Of a DNA stretch of 64,000 nucleotides, positions 12,231 through 24,219 are shown one piece after another (positions within the stretch are counted from its first letter, which is position 1; the number at the start of each line of letters is the position of its first letter). Origin of the DNA: Volvariella volvacea V23 (taxonomy: Eukaryota; Basidiomycota; Agaricomycetes; Agaricales; Pluteaceae). Location of the stretch: the NCBI GenBank assembly GCA_000349905.1, contig KB722745.1, forward strand, positions 701,723-765,722, given 5' to 3'. The notes beneath the pieces were generated by a model that was not told where the DNA came from, did not search any database, and saw only the letters and a list, made by a program, of their open reading frames with translations. The position numbers were made by a program, and so were the translations under genes.

Positions 12231-13512
12231 ATGTCCTCTGGATCGACTATACCTCTATCGTCATCGACCAGTTCCCTCAATCTGGCTTCATTTCCTGAAG
12301 AATTACTCGAGCGCATCCTCACATTCTGCGTTGTATCATCAACGGACTTACCGCCACCTCGACCATCATGGCACCAAAAGCCTTCCTCCGGCACACCTAA
12401 CGGCAACCCATTCCCCTCACTTGACGCAATGTCACTCCACGATCGAGAGACCTATGCTGGCAAAGGTCGAACCTCACCGCTCTTCGTGAATAAGCTATTC
12501 CTACGCATCGCCACGCCCCTGTTCTATCATACCATTCACATCACCAGCCGTAACCAAGCTTCTGTTCTGCTCCACACCTTCTCGAACAACGCCTCCCTAG
12601 CTCAATACGTCCGCCGTATTTCTGTTTCGGGAATATGGTTGGAAATGGGTGATGTGTTGGGGTATTGCTCTGGTGTTCAGGCGCTGGACATCACTTTGAC
12701 CTGTGGTGACGACGGCCTCTCTGGTACCTCGACGCCTACGGATCCCTTCTTGGGACGTAGTGGCCAGGTGGCTCCACTGGTGGACACGCACGCACTGGAG
12801 TTCGCAGACGCACTTAGTTCGCTGAAAGGCATCAGACATATTGCGTTGAGAAAGATGAACCATGTTTATCTAACGCATACGCGTCCTCGTTATCTTATCA
12901 AGCGCATCGCGTTGGCCATGCAACACTGGGATCAATTGGTGAGCGCGCGTCTGTTACATTAGTAAATAGTTCCGAGACTAATACGACCACTCATCAACAT
13001 AGGAAACCGTCCATATTGCCTTTCGCCTCTCCGACGACTCTGTCGCGCTCACCTATCCAATGGCGACACCTCCGGAACCCACATCCGAAGTACCGCACCA
13101 GAATCCCTTGCGCATTATCAACAATCTCTCACCAATAACTGCCCTGACAACTGCCCTACGCACACGGCCACGGCTCCATACATTCTCGACTCACCTCCCT
13201 TCAGTCTGGAATAACTCCATTCTCATGATTAGCCAAAATGAGGCCCTGCAGAGGATCATTTTGGGGGATGGGAACTGGAAAGACGGGGAGACGGGAGCGG
13301 GATGCGGGGCAGGGTCCTTTGGCATACCCAGACATCAGGCGTCTGCTAATGAACGTGTCAGTAGCGGTGCCTGTGGCGATCGCGACTTGGGGGGATTTTT
13401 GGGAACGGGATTGTTCCTCATGGAAGTGAGAAAGCACCCCCGGTTGGCAGAGCTTATCAGAGCTGGGACTCCGGCTGGCGCGTGTAGGACCAGGGCGCAT
13501 ACCCACGTTTGA
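12231..13512 (+). CDS. F-box-like protein
   Basis: Two exons: 12231-12938 and 13003-13512, phase 0, joined by a 64-bp intron, giving about 405 residues. The N-terminus is Ser/Thr-rich, followed at residues 22-34 by an F-box-like helix (FPEELLERILTFC). Next come a helical region with LFVNKLFLRIATPLFYHTI, common in Agaricomycete F-box-like proteins, and segments spaced like an LRR-type substrate-recognition region. Near the end, GLFLMEVRKHPRLAELIRAGT is the block usually found at the C-terminus of this fungal family. The last 15 or so residues after that block are low-complexity and the true 3' end may involve another splice. Expected role: substrate receptor of an SCF ubiquitin ligase (inference). 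Confidence 0.7.
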
Positions 13513-15615
13513 TGCTTAGGCCTCAACACGCCCGTATTACGACAACGATGTTATACCCTATATCTTGAGTCGGGATGGTGAGGATGGCCGGTTCCATCTT
13601 AGATCTCGCTTCTTGCTGGTTTTTGCATTCCCATTTCCAGCCGCTGGCAGTAATTTCTCTTGTAAATTGATCCCGTCTACCCATTCCCAGCCCTCCCCGT
13701 CATCGGACCTCAAAGGTTCACGACCAAGCTCATTCAATGTTTACGAACTCTGTTGACGCCACATGACCTCCTTTATCGCTTGCCTTGTCCTGGTTCCCTG
13801 GACCCCTGACGCGTTCCTACAACGACGTGCACCTAATCAATGGCCATCGGCAACTTCACAACATCACACTTTCAACTTTGACGCCTGCGCTCGTACTATC
13901 CATTGGCAGTCTTCGCTTCCGCCTCTGCTTCCATTCCACAATTTTTCACGTCAAAACTTGGCACTATTGGTGGCGCACCGGGAGAGGCAACAGCCGCACT
14001 GGTCGGGTGTGGAGTGCTGGGGGCCGGCATCCAGCATTCACTTAGGCTTCGCACGTACCATGGGAAATGCTGTCCCTTTCCTCATAGTCGCCATGCTTCT
14101 ATTTGGAACGCAGTGATTCATCAATCAGGTTTTGCCAGCGTTGTGGGCTGTTCAGATGGCCAGCTTGCCATTCACGACCATCACTTCATCCGGTTCTCCT
14201 CTTGCGTTCACGTCAGTGTGCCCTATTTAATGTGCCTGCATCCCTCACGCTTATGTTCAATCCGGTCCCGTTAATTGATTGTTGCCGGTGGCACATCTTC
14301 TCTCTTCATTTTGGGTGCCTATGCTTTCAAGTCTCGTGTTGCAATTGTCATCCTGTCTATTTTATCTCTTGGGTTCTTAGCTTTCGCTTTTTGGGTGCAC
14401 TTAATCCTATGTATATTGTATGTCATCTGTAATACTTCCTGTGGCTCCCCAGTTGTGCTTGGCACCAATCGATTTGGTTGTTCAATCCACGATCGGTTTT
14501 ATGAAGCTGAGAACTATAGTTCATTGCAGTGTCCCTTGATTGCAGGACGAGCACACTATCCTGTCAGAACACTGGAAGATGACGTGACAACATCCATTGG
14601 TGGACGGTGTCAATATCATACTGGACACAAACAGCGCTGGCAGTCCAATACAAATGCTGCGCCCCACAGCACGCACCTCCTGTCCTAAATCCAACCTTAA
14701 ACTCGAACAATTATCAAGACCATGAGGTCTCAGACCCATAAATTGCAAGCATATTGAATGATGCCACCCCATATCTTTGAAACCTATCATAATACTCCTG
14801 GACACGACCAAATGGAGTCATGGACGTCGGCATTCATTGAATCCTGTATGGTGCTAGTTTTTGTTACACTTATATACCAGCATTAGGGCAGAGCCCGGCC
14901 TGTGCTTGAGCGAAGCACGAATATGCGTATCACATCCAAGGATCCTTGTCCCTTGACTTCGAGTTCCAACGCGATGTGGGGAACGCAGTATACTGCCCCT
15001 GCTCAACACGAGGAAGGCGATTATCGATAACACACATACCAACACGACATTCGGCCGGTCGATATCGGCATCAAGGATTCAAGGGATCCCAATTGTGGGT
15101 CCAGCAGTGACGCTGCTAGCCCCAAAATGGAGTAGAGTGGTGTGCAGCTGAACACGTTGCACCCTCAAGTCCGCCCGGAGCGCTCGTCGGGCGTCTTCCA
15201 GCTTTTTATCGATCCCGAACCTGTGCGTACCAGTGGGCAGTATTTATGCGGCTGCTGTACTGACAAACGAGTGAACCCTTTCCTTCTCTGATCCGTGATA
15301 GGGAAGTATACAACGCACAGCGAGGACAAGCTCGCGTTGACGCGCCGGAAGGGTATCATTGACTTCGTGACAGGCTAAGCCTGAGTCCTGGCACCTTTTG
15401 GGGGAATCGACCACGTTCCCGGAGAAAGCCCAATCACACCACCCAGACTTCACAGCAGTCCAGGTCGTTATAAAGTTCAGGTGAGGGAGACAGCTCAGCT
15501 CTCCTCCCTTTGCTACTTTCAAAGTTTGCCCTCACTATCTCGACGCTCCCACCAAGACGAGTGGGGATAACATCGTAACGAGCGATAACCCGTCGTTCTA
15601 ATCTATTCATCGACG
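13513..15615. other. intergenic region with hydrophobic ORF fragments
   Basis: From about 13840 to 14450 several plus-strand frames encode hydrophobic stretches in succession (GGAPGEATAALVGCGVLGAG, GNAVPFLIVAMLLFGTQ, AIVILSILSLGFLAFAFWV), but in different frames and separated by stops. They could be exons or the remains of a multi-TM gene; I cannot splice them convincingly. 14700-15600 shows nothing supported apart from the upstream region of the ankyrin-type gene. Confidence 0.3.
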
Positions 15616-17949
15616 ATGTCGGCACTAGTCGATGTTGCTAAACAGACCTTGAAACAGCCCGATTCGATAGCTGCTGACGCCACTACCGGGAACGCAAGAA
15701 CGGTATCAGGCGCTAGAAACATCCCTAGCGCCACTACTGAGACTCCCTTCCCCCCTCCTGTAACCTATGGCCCTCCTTTGCCGCCACTATTCCAAACACG
15801 GGATACTGGGCATCTGCTCCGTGAGCTTCGCTCAGCAGCTATCCCGCATCCACCAAGCCTGAGAACGGTCGACGAGAAGATAGCTTGGTACATCAGGAAA
15901 TCCAATCCTTTCGGATTCGTTAAAACGCTTAACAAAGCTATTAACGATCGCGAAGAGAGGATCAGGGTCAAGAAGGCTCAGAGGGCTGAAGCTCGAACCA
16001 AAGTCAGTTCCGAGGGCGGTACCCCCAAGAGCGCTACAGATAGCAAAGGGAAGGCGCCTATTACCGCCACTAATGCCTTATCGACAGCGCCTCCTTCCAA
16101 ACCCCTTACGTACCTTACTTCTCCTAGGCGACCACCATATAAGCCTACCTTTGGCGCCACCCTATACTCAGCCCATCAGTGGGCTGCAGCACACCCCGAT
16201 CCTTTCTATATGAGCGTCTTCGTCGGCATGGGTATCAATTATGACGATGCCATCCGTACCTTGGGCCAGTTGACCACGAACGCATTCCACGCAGCCGTCA
16301 AACACGGGCTATACGAGAATGCGTCGAGGGCTATTCAGCTTAGCAAGACTCACGGATGGGTTGGTCCGACTATATTGTGGGGAGAGTTTATTAGGACATT
16401 TTTGCCACAATTCGAGCCTGTGGTGAAGCCGATCAAGGAGAAGGTTAGAACGACAGAGGAGATATTGAAGGCTCAGGAGGCTGACGTGCCTGAGGAGGAG
16501 ATCGATGAGGAGGAGAGGGCTAAAGAGGAGTTACTGAAGCCATTCTTTAAGGATGGGATCATTCAGCCCGCCTCCGAGCGCAAAAGGGAGCTACAGGCGT
16601 TCAATAGACCCTGGATAGCCGAATGGTGGGAGCGGGAGAGGTATCTCATGGATCTCTTCCGGCTTCCTTGGAACGAACTCGTCGCGACTCAAGTCCAAGT
16701 TCCCGAAGTCGAATTACAATTCCGACTTCATCGACTGACGGGCTGGGACACGTTCTGCGGTCTGGATATCAGCCAACCGGGATTCCAGAACAATTTGGAG
16801 TACCTTCTTAGTATCCCGAGCGACGAGATTCGGGAGGATACCCGTCGCGCCCTCATCGCGGAGATGTTCAAACGCGGTTTTGATCTAACGGCTTATACGG
16901 GCCCTACTCCAGAAGAAGTATGGAATCTACGAGCCGCCGCAGTGGCCAAACATCTTCGTGGTATCCGACAGTTCTCCACTGCCCCTGTTGAGATGTTCAC
17001 CACGCCTCCTTCCTATTGGACCGTGTGGACTCCGGTCCACCTCGCCGTCCACTACGACAACCTAGAGCTCCTCAAATATTTCGTCGAGGAGTGGAACATG
17101 AGGCCGTGTATCAACATGCCGGAGTGGAGCCACGCGGCCGTAACTCCCTTACTCACCGCAATACGACGATGCAACCTCCCTATTTGCGAGTACCTCGTCG
17201 CCAACGGTGCTCGCCTCGACTTTGTCACACCCATTTTCAACGCGACCGCTTTGCATTACGCCACCGCCAGCACCGAGTTGGTCATGGTCGATTGGGTCGT
17301 CAGAAACTGCAAGGATCAAGAAGTCGATATCCCTGCATTAGCCGCTCAACGGACTATCCTCGGCCACAGTCCTCTTCACGCAATGTGCTTCTTCGAGTGG
17401 CGGGATAGCGCTGAGTTGCGGAAAGCGCATGCCAAATTCGTCGAACGTGGGACGTTGTTTATGTCTTCGTTGTGCATTATGCCAAAGCCAGATCTGAATA
17501 TAACCTGGCCAGAGGAACAGGCAATCGAACAACTGATTGAGATCGGGGCTGGAGCATGGGAAGAGAAGGATAGACTTGGGAGAACGGTGATCGACTACAT
17601 CAAAGGAATCATTCGGATGTCACCTGAAGAAGATTTAGAGGAGTTGGAGGATCTGGGTGATTTGCTGGGTATTACGAAGTACTTTGAGGACATTCCTGAT
17701 ATTCTTGAAGTGGATAAGAAGAAAGACGAGGAGGAGAAGAAGAAACAAGAGGAGGAAGAGGAAAGAGAGAGAATAAGAAAGGAGGAAGAGGATAAGAAGA
17801 TGAGGGAACGGATCGAGGCCGAGTTTAGACAGAGATGGAGGGAAGAAAGGTTGTATGGCCGGAAAGTGGACCAGCCGAAAATCAACTGGGATACCTATCA
17901 GTTATATCCCGACGAAGAATTTGACGACGAGGATGATCTTGATGATTAG
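15616..17949 (+). CDS. ankyrin-repeat-type protein with acidic C-terminal coiled coil
   Basis: One uninterrupted 777-codon ORF, unusual among its intron-rich neighbours. The N-terminal ~200 residues are Pro/Ala/Lys-rich and probably disordered. Residues about 470-600 contain ankyrin-like helical hairpins: TPVHLAVHYDNLELLKYFVE, TPLLTAIRRCNLPICEYLVA with NGARLD, and TALHYATASTELVMVDWVV. A degenerate repeat is seen near IEQLIEIGAGA. Residues about 690-745 are a Glu/Lys/Arg-rich coiled coil, and the tail is Asp/Glu-rich (ending DDLDD). No catalytic domain is visible. Ankyrin repeats are protein-binding scaffolds; the partner is unknown. Transcribed convergently with the gene at 18100-19083, leaving only 150 bp between stops. 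Confidence 0.8.
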   Translation: MSALVDVAKQTLKQPDSIAADATTGNARTVSGARNIPSATTETPFPPPVTYGPPLPPLFQTRDTGHLLRELRSAAIPHPPSLRTVDEKIAWYIRKSNPFGFVKTLNKAINDREERIRVKKAQRAEARTKVSSEGGTPKSATDSKGKAPITATNALSTAPPSKPLTYLTSPRRPPYKPTFGATLYSAHQWAAAHPDPFYMSVFVGMGINYDDAIRTLGQLTTNAFHAAVKHGLYENASRAIQLSKTHGWVGPTILWGEFIRTFLPQFEPVVKPIKEKVRTTEEILKAQEADVPEEEIDEEERAKEELLKPFFKDGIIQPASERKRELQAFNRPWIAEWWERERYLMDLFRLPWNELVATQVQVPEVELQFRLHRLTGWDTFCGLDISQPGFQNNLEYLLSIPSDEIREDTRRALIAEMFKRGFDLTAYTGPTPEEVWNLRAAAVAKHLRGIRQFSTAPVEMFTTPPSYWTVWTPVHLAVHYDNLELLKYFVEEWNMRPCINMPEWSHAAVTPLLTAIRRCNLPICEYLVANGARLDFVTPIFNATALHYATASTELVMVDWVVRNCKDQEVDIPALAAQRTILGHSPLHAMCFFEWRDSAELRKAHAKFVERGTLFMSSLCIMPKPDLNITWPEEQAIEQLIEIGAGAWEEKDRLGRTVIDYIKGIIRMSPEEDLEELEDLGDLLGITKYFEDIPDILEVDKKKDEEEKKKQEEEEERERIRKEEEDKKMRERIEAEFRQRWREERLYGRKVDQPKINWDTYQLYPDEEFDDEDDLDD

Positions 17950-18099
17950 AGCCACTTAGGTATGCTTTACATCGTTGTGTTATACTCCGAATGTTCCATT
18001 TGTAGCCCAACTTGTACAATAGTTCCTGGTATGATAAAGCTATGAGAATCGTACAACACTACTTTGGTTTAAATGCACAAAGGATGGACGCGCTTGATG

Positions 18100-19083
18100 C
18101 TACTGTGTCTTCTTTTTGGGAGAGGCACGGGGTTGCGGTTTACTAGAGCGCCAATGAGTGGCCCAGGCCCTAAACCCAAAAAGTATGGAAAAGACAACGG
18201 CCCCGAGTGCTTTTGCTCCGCGCGGATTTAGTACAAACAAAACGCCAAATGACAACGGAGAAGTCTTGAGCTGGAAAGAAAGGGTTGAAAAAGCAGGGTG
18301 CCCAGTTGCCAGCCCGTAAAGTATAGCTGAAGCCATTCACATCAGAAATTTAAGACGCAAGGCCAAAATAGCGATCCACACTTACCGACTAGTGCACCAC
18401 CCCACGCATCCAGCGTACCGAGAAGTCCAACACCTCGGAGGAATACGGGTGTACCGAAAGACCAGTTGGAAGTCCAAGCATTAAGTGTTGCAGCAGTGTA
18501 TCCTCCACCAGCAGAAGCCACAGCGCCAAGGAGAGCGTGAGTCAGGGGAGACGAAATATACTTGGGATCAACGTTAAATGCCGGGTTGGAGAGAAGTGAG
18601 AGTGCGCCCATGACTGCAGTGGTACGGAGAAGGCCATCCAGGGGAAACAGAATCGTATCCAGGAATGGTTGATACAAGAATCCGGGGTATATCGAGAAAA
18701 ACGCGGTAAGAAATAGATGCACCGTGATATAGTTGATCCAGAGTCCTGTTGCGTGTAACATTGGTGGTGGGAGTCCCAGAATTAGGTGAACGAAGAAACC
18801 TCCACCCCACGCCTATAATCACAATGAGTTGGGCATCAGCAAAAGGGCTAGATTAGATACACACCATGATAAGGAATCCCCCAATGTACGTGGCCCATGG
18901 CAATGGCGTGGGGCTTTTTCGGGAGTTAATTTGGTATGCAATTGAGATACGGGCAGCATGCAAGGTCGGTGCAAGCAAATACGGAAAATAGTCTGGGTGG
19001 ACCACTGTCGTCGTCAGTGCATCGAGAGCACCAGCGACGGGGTTGAGCAGCGAAATGGTCAGATGCACCAGCGCGTTGTTCAT
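18100..19083 (-). CDS. 290-residue polytopic membrane protein
   Basis: Three exons on minus: 19083-18865, 18812-18386 and 18326-18100; all phases close, giving 290 residues. There are about six or seven hydrophobic segments, a Gly-rich helix-breaking motif AWGGGFFVHLILGLPPPM at the exon 1/2 junction, a second AWGGAL motif near the end of exon 2, and a Lys/Pro-rich cytoplasmic-type tail (SPKKKTQ). Length, the GGG/LPPP motif after the second helix, and the basic tail resemble TRIC-type cation channels (TMEM38 family), but the diagnostic KEVxRxxK motif is not visible, so that is only a weak suggestion. It is divergently arranged with the TPR-CHAT gene at 19262, with 178 bp between start codons. 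Confidence 0.75.
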
Positions 19084-19261
19084 GGCTCTGGGAAAGATGT
19101 TGGTGGCACAAGTTCCGGCTTAAGTGCTTACTAAGCAATTCACCTCCGGGTTGGCCGGTTGGCAGCATGTTCAGCTCGTGAAGGGCACCAGTTGTCAGGC
19201 CGGGTCCATATATAGGCCTTAAGGCCAGCGAGGCCAGCGTTGTCTAGCACAACCGAACCAG
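19084..19261. promoter_or_regulatory. 178-bp divergent promoter between membrane protein and CHAT gene
   Basis: The start codons at 19083 (minus) and 19262 (plus) are separated by only 178 bp, so the two genes must share regulatory sequence. A TATATA run at 19209-19214, about 50 bp before the plus-strand ATG, is a candidate TATA element for the CHAT gene. Confidence 0.55.
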
Positions 19262-22200
19262 ATGGCCCACCAATCACAACCGGAAGAGCCGCCAGCGACA
19301 GAAGGGCACGTTGTTGAGCAGCGCCCAGCTTCAACAGCCGACTCGGAGAACCCAAAGGATAGCAATGACATTGCTCAGGTCGGTGCAGAAGAGAACAAGA
19401 ACGGGATACTGACACTCGGTATCATCCTTAGCCTCCAAATCGCCTGCTTCAGTTCAAAGGACTTCGAATCTTCTACTTTCTACTCGACACACTACGTCTT
19501 GTTCCGAGATGTACAGCCCCAGCTTTCGTTCGCGCGGTCGGGTCTTTCGGCAATCCATTTATACCTTTCAGTATCACAAGAATCCTGATTCGATACACGT
19601 ATCCCCTAGTAGCTGGACTTTATCGCACGCTGTATGTTCGCCAAGACCAACCCCGCTTCCTCGAGAGATCCATATATTTCTCTCGGAAGGTGCTGGACAA
19701 TGTCGCAAATAACGACCCCAGCTTACGCCATTATCAGCAACGTCTGGGTATCTCCTTGTACGATCGCTTTACTCACTTTCATGACCCCAAGGATTTGCGA
19801 GCTGCCATCGACCTACAACGAAATGCGCTTCAATATACACCCTCCAGTCATAGCACCTGGAATTGGCACGCTAGAGGGCTCGATGAGTCTTTGAGGGAAG
19901 AATATCAAGTAATTGGCACTACACGTTCCATCGAAGATGCGATTGCTCTTGAAACACAAGCAATTTCGCAATTCAAGGAGGATAAAAGCATCCTCTCGTG
20001 GTGGCAGCATTCCTTGGCAATGTCCTACCGCCTTCGGTTTAACTGGAAAGGACAAGCAACGGATTTGGATGCAGCTTCTCATTGGATCGAATTAAGTATA
20101 TTGAATACTCCCGAATCGGATGCGACAGCGTTACTATCCCGACGCAGCACCAGAGCAACAATCCTCGAAGATCGATTCACAATCCACTCGACTCTTCCAG
20201 ACCTTGATGCTGCCATCACAGAGCTGAAGCTATTGATAGACATGACCCATACTCCTGAATTGCTTGCACATCGTTTAATGACACTCGGACACTGCCTCCA
20301 TAACCGGTTCAACTTCCAAGGAGAGAAGGAAGACCTGGATGCCGCGATCAATTACGTACGAAAAGCCACCACAACGGTCCCCATGCATCATTCAACACTA
20401 CCAATAGCTCAACACAACCTCTCAGTCATTATACAGGTCAGATACAATCTCTTGAATCATAGAGAAGACTTAGAGGAAGCCCTAAGGAATAGTAGGCAAG
20501 CCGCCGAAGGCATACCCCGCATCGACAAGCGCCGCTGCTACGTTTATCACCAGCTGGGAAATACTCTCCTTCTTCAGTATGCAGAGGACGACAACCTTCA
20601 AAACTTAGAGCTGGCGCTTAAATGGTTCAATGATGCACTCGACGCAGCTAATACCATGGACAGACATTACTTCAAAGTTCAAGTGGGCATGGCCGAGGTC
20701 CATCATGCTCTTTTCCTTAAACAAGGCAATATGGAAGACATAGAACTCGCAATTATGTGGATCAAAAACGCAATGGCAACTCCTGCTCTTAAGGACAAAG
20801 AGCTGGCCGATTTATATTATACCTTGGGCATTCTGCATAGAGGGCGGTGGTCACGATTTCGGCTTGTAGAGGACCTAGATCCCGCGGTCGATGCCTATCT
20901 TTTCGCGGTACAGAAAACCCCTGCATCCCATCCGGAGCTGCACAAGCGGCAGGCAGCCCTCGGTCTCGCGTACTCCGGGCGCTATCGCCGATTAGGCGAC
21001 CGGAATGATCAAGCGCAGGCGCTGGAATGGCTCCATCGTGCGGTCGATACAGCACCCATAGGACATTTCAGCTTGTTGGAGAATTTAGCACTTATCTCAC
21101 ACGAGTACAGCGCACGTTACAACTGGAGACGAGAAGAAGAGGACCTGGAGAAGGCGATCACGTACGCTCTACGCGCCGTTGACTTACTTCCCAAAGATTC
21201 ATATGAGCGCCATCCGACCCTCTTCAGCGCTCTGGCATCGGCATATTCCCAAAAGGCGGACCTAAACCACGACGACGAAAGTGTACAAAATGCCTACTCG
21301 TGGTTCCGCAAGTACATGGAGACAAATCCATCACCGGATCATGCATGGAACCAAGCTAACGAGTGGGCAAGGTTCGCAAATAGGACTCGCCACAAGGAGG
21401 AGTGCTTGGCTGCGTATGTTCGGGTCATGAGAATACTCCCCGAGTTGCTGTGGGTTGGGAGTAAAATTACTGTTCGACACGAGGCGTTGAAGAGATACAA
21501 CATCACGTCCACCACATCTGAAGCGATCGAAGCTTGCATTAGGTTTGATGTTCCGGAGAGAGCGGTGGAATTTGTCGAGCAGGGTTTAGCGATTACCTTT
21601 CAACAATTACTTGATCTCAGAGAGGACCATGCCGATCTTCAAAGAGCTCACCCTGAGCTCGAGGGCGAATTGAAAAGGCTCTCTAATACACTGGAGACGA
21701 TCTCTGATGATGTCCAACCTGGCAGCCAGGAAGCAGGGGGGAGCCGGTCTTCGGAGGCTAAACGCAGGCGTGCAGCAGATGAAAGGGAGAAGCTGCTTGA
21801 CAGAATCAGAGAGTTGCCGGGTTTTGAGAACTTCCTTTTACCAAAGCCGTTCGAGGAATTGCGAGAGGCAGCTAATGAAGGCCCAGTCGTAATACTGTGT
21901 GCCAATCGGACTTGGAGTCATGCTTTGATCGTGATGCAGTCGGGTGTGGTAACCGCTACGCTCGGATCTGTCATAGCTTTGAGAGATCAATTGGACAAAA
22001 TTAGGAGTAGCTTGATGAGGTTGGGCATTGGGTCTAGGCGAGAGTACCAGGATTATGAGCTTGAGCATTCCGAATCAGCAGAAATCGTGGGAGAGGAAGA
22101 TATACTGAGAAAAGGAAGAATCGCATATCGAAATAAAGAGACCAAGGGAGCTCCGTTAAACGAAGTATTAGATTGGCTATGGGCAGTGATAGTATCCCCC

Positions 22201-23053
22201 GTTTTAAAGAAGCTTGAAGAGGTATTCCTTCTACCATATTGAATGAGCCACTAATATGCTAACCCTTGCTATACAGAATGGGATCACCGGAGGTCGCATT
22301 TGGTGGTGTCCGACCGGGCTATTCACCTACCTTCCTGTCCACGCTGCAGGCCCGCCAAATGCCTTCATACATTCATATACACCCACACTGGGGGGACTCA
22401 TACGTGCAAGAAAGGCCCATGCGAAAGGGAGCAACGAACCCAGATTAACGGCCATTGGATTATCGGAGTTTGAGAAAACCACAATCTCACGTCTTCCGAG
22501 TGTGCTGGAAGAGCTTAATAGGGTGCACAGCGTTGCCCAAGCCGCAGGTATGAAGGACAAATCAGTGGTTTTCCTTGTCAACCAAGAGGCGACCCTCGAA
22601 AATGTAACACAAGCACTAGCTAAATCGTCTTGGCTCCACCTTGCTTGTCACGGCCAGCAAAACACCAAGGACCCGCTGAAGAGCGGCCTGGTGCTATACG
22701 ATGAGAAGTTGGAGTTGGAAAAGCTTATGGAGATGCCCTTGCCAGATGCACAGTTCGTCTTCCTGTCTGCTTGTGAAACGGCTATGGGCGATAAGGACAT
22801 GACCAATGAAGCTCTACATCTGGCAGGAGGCATGCTGTTCGCTGGTTTTAAGGGAGCGGTTGGGACGCTATGGTCCATTAATGACTCGGATGGACCTTTC
22901 GTTGCGGAGAATGTGTATCGCCAGTTGTTTGCCAGCGGTAAGAAACCAGATGCCAAGGATGCGGCATTGGCCTTGCATAATGCTATTCAGTCGCTTAGGC
23001 GTAGTGGTGTACCTGCGCATCGATGGGTTCCTTTCATACACCTTGGCATATGA
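19262..23053 (+). CDS. TPR-CHAT protein (caspase-like cysteine protease family)
   Basis: Exons 19262-19418, 19460-22221 and 22277-23053; phases close, giving 1231 residues. The first intron, at 41 bp, is short. The N-terminal ~45 residues are disordered and acidic. Residues about 150-700 are tetratricopeptide-type helical repeats, with the recurring fungal pattern LxxRY/RF...EDLExAI. A linker coiled coil follows. The C-terminal CHAT domain (Caspase HetF Associated with TPRs, clan CD) begins near residue 850 and includes GRIWWCPTG and LPVHAAGP. The catalytic His lies in LHLACHG (about residue 1098) and the catalytic Cys in FLSACETAMG (about 1139), so the dyad is intact. CHAT proteins are peptidases or scaffolds in cell-death and immune-type pathways; the substrate here is unknown. 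A paralogue lies at 62314-64000 and lacks the Cys. Confidence 0.92.
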
Positions 23054-23651
23054 TGGCCGCTGGTTATGGGGCATTTCTCGAAGCTCGCTGGACGAGATTT
23101 GTTGTTCGTTGTAGGACTATGAGCTATGTCGTTCACTGTATTGTAGTCACCCAATGTCATGTTACCCAACTTGATGGCAGATGTTGTCCTCCCTTGGTTC
23201 AAGTCACGCGTCGTGCTTGGCTACCGAGATTTGGGAACTGCCCTGGTGTTCTCTGCGGGTATGGTCCCTGGGCGCTGAGCGGTCATTACATGGAACAATC
23301 TCGGACACAACGAAGACAGGCTTCGTCTTTGCCACAGGGCTGCTAAACTTGAGAATCGCGCCTGGCGATTTTCATTTTCAATTTCAGGGACGCGCCATCC
23401 TCTCACTTAGTTTCCTTATCCGGGTTGTCAATTACGAGATAAAAGGCCCAGCAATTCACAGAGGAACACAAATCTTATTGAGAAACACAGACAATACACG
23501 TATACATGTACGACACTCAATGCCCTACATTAGGAGCACTATCTCCACTGCTCAGATGCGCTTCAGGAGACTCTGCATTCAGACGAAGAATTGAGTAAGT
23601 TGAGACATACGGGCTAGGTGAAGGAGAGTCAGGCGTCCTGCTTACCATCAA
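23054..23651. other. convergent intergenic region, no gene seen
   Basis: Lies between the stop of the CHAT gene and the stop of the minus-strand secreted-protein gene. Overlapping ORFs here are frames of CHAT 3' sequence or short and unsupported. Confidence 0.5.
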
Positions 23652-24219
23652 TCAAATGGCGTAGCACATAAAGTTGGTTAGCTGGTCATTCCATGGCCTA
23701 CTGGTGCTGAGGCCACCAGTGGAGTCGCCTGGATAGACAAAGTTCCACTGCGCCTGCGAGCAAGAATTTTGGCTGTAACCTGTGCAACGAGGGGGAAAAA
23801 ATTAGCATTTGAATTCCTGTATGCACTTGCTGCCTACTGACCGAAGCAGATGGTACCAGGGTCTGGACCAAAGCTGGAAATCTTGTTCTTCCAGTCGGAT
23901 CCCAAGACGATGCATTGCCCGATGGGCTGGACAGCATACCCGCATGGCGCGCCCCAGTTGAGGTGCTCGCAGATGTAAACGCCTCCGACAGCACGTCCCT
24001 ACGAGGCAGTGGTTAGAAAGCCGACGATGACATGCAGAGGCGGAATCTTACCTCCAAGCCGCGTTCACCCAGCTCTGTGGTGTTACCGGCTGGCGTGCCA
24101 ATGGAGCTCGATGGCAGCACAGTGCCATCCCAGCCGACGCCGTATTTCCAGTCCTCAGTGGGAGCGGCAAGCGCGACGATGGCGGACACGAGAGGTGCGA
24201 GGAGTAGAGAAAGCTTCAT
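23652..24219 (-). CDS. small secreted Cys-rich protein, beta/gamma-crystallin-like pattern
   Basis: Three exons on minus: 24219-24052, 23998-23842 and 23779-23652, 150 residues. The signal peptide covers about residues 1-19 (LLLAPLVSAIVALAAP). The mature part carries six cysteines with the order VYIC, APCGY, GQCIVLG, TICFG, NSCSQ and NFMCY, and the SSFGPDPG block typical of a widespread Agaricomycete small-secreted-protein family. Extracellular, disulfide-stabilised; role unknown. An alternative 3' splice beyond the stop at 23652 cannot be ruled out. Confidence 0.82.

Noticed and set aside
13763..14688. Candidate multi-TM gene
   Set aside because: Hydrophobic pieces fall in different frames with intervening stops and I could not find splice sites that join them; kept only as a note on the intergenic region.
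17595..17885. Ser-rich antisense ORF at the 3' end of the ankyrin-type gene
   Set aside because: Mirror of the acidic coiled-coil codons; composition artefact.
18100..19083. Firm assignment as a TRIC cation channel
   Set aside because: Length and Gly/Pro motifs are suggestive, but the diagnostic KEVxRxxK motif is not visible; left as a weak alternative.
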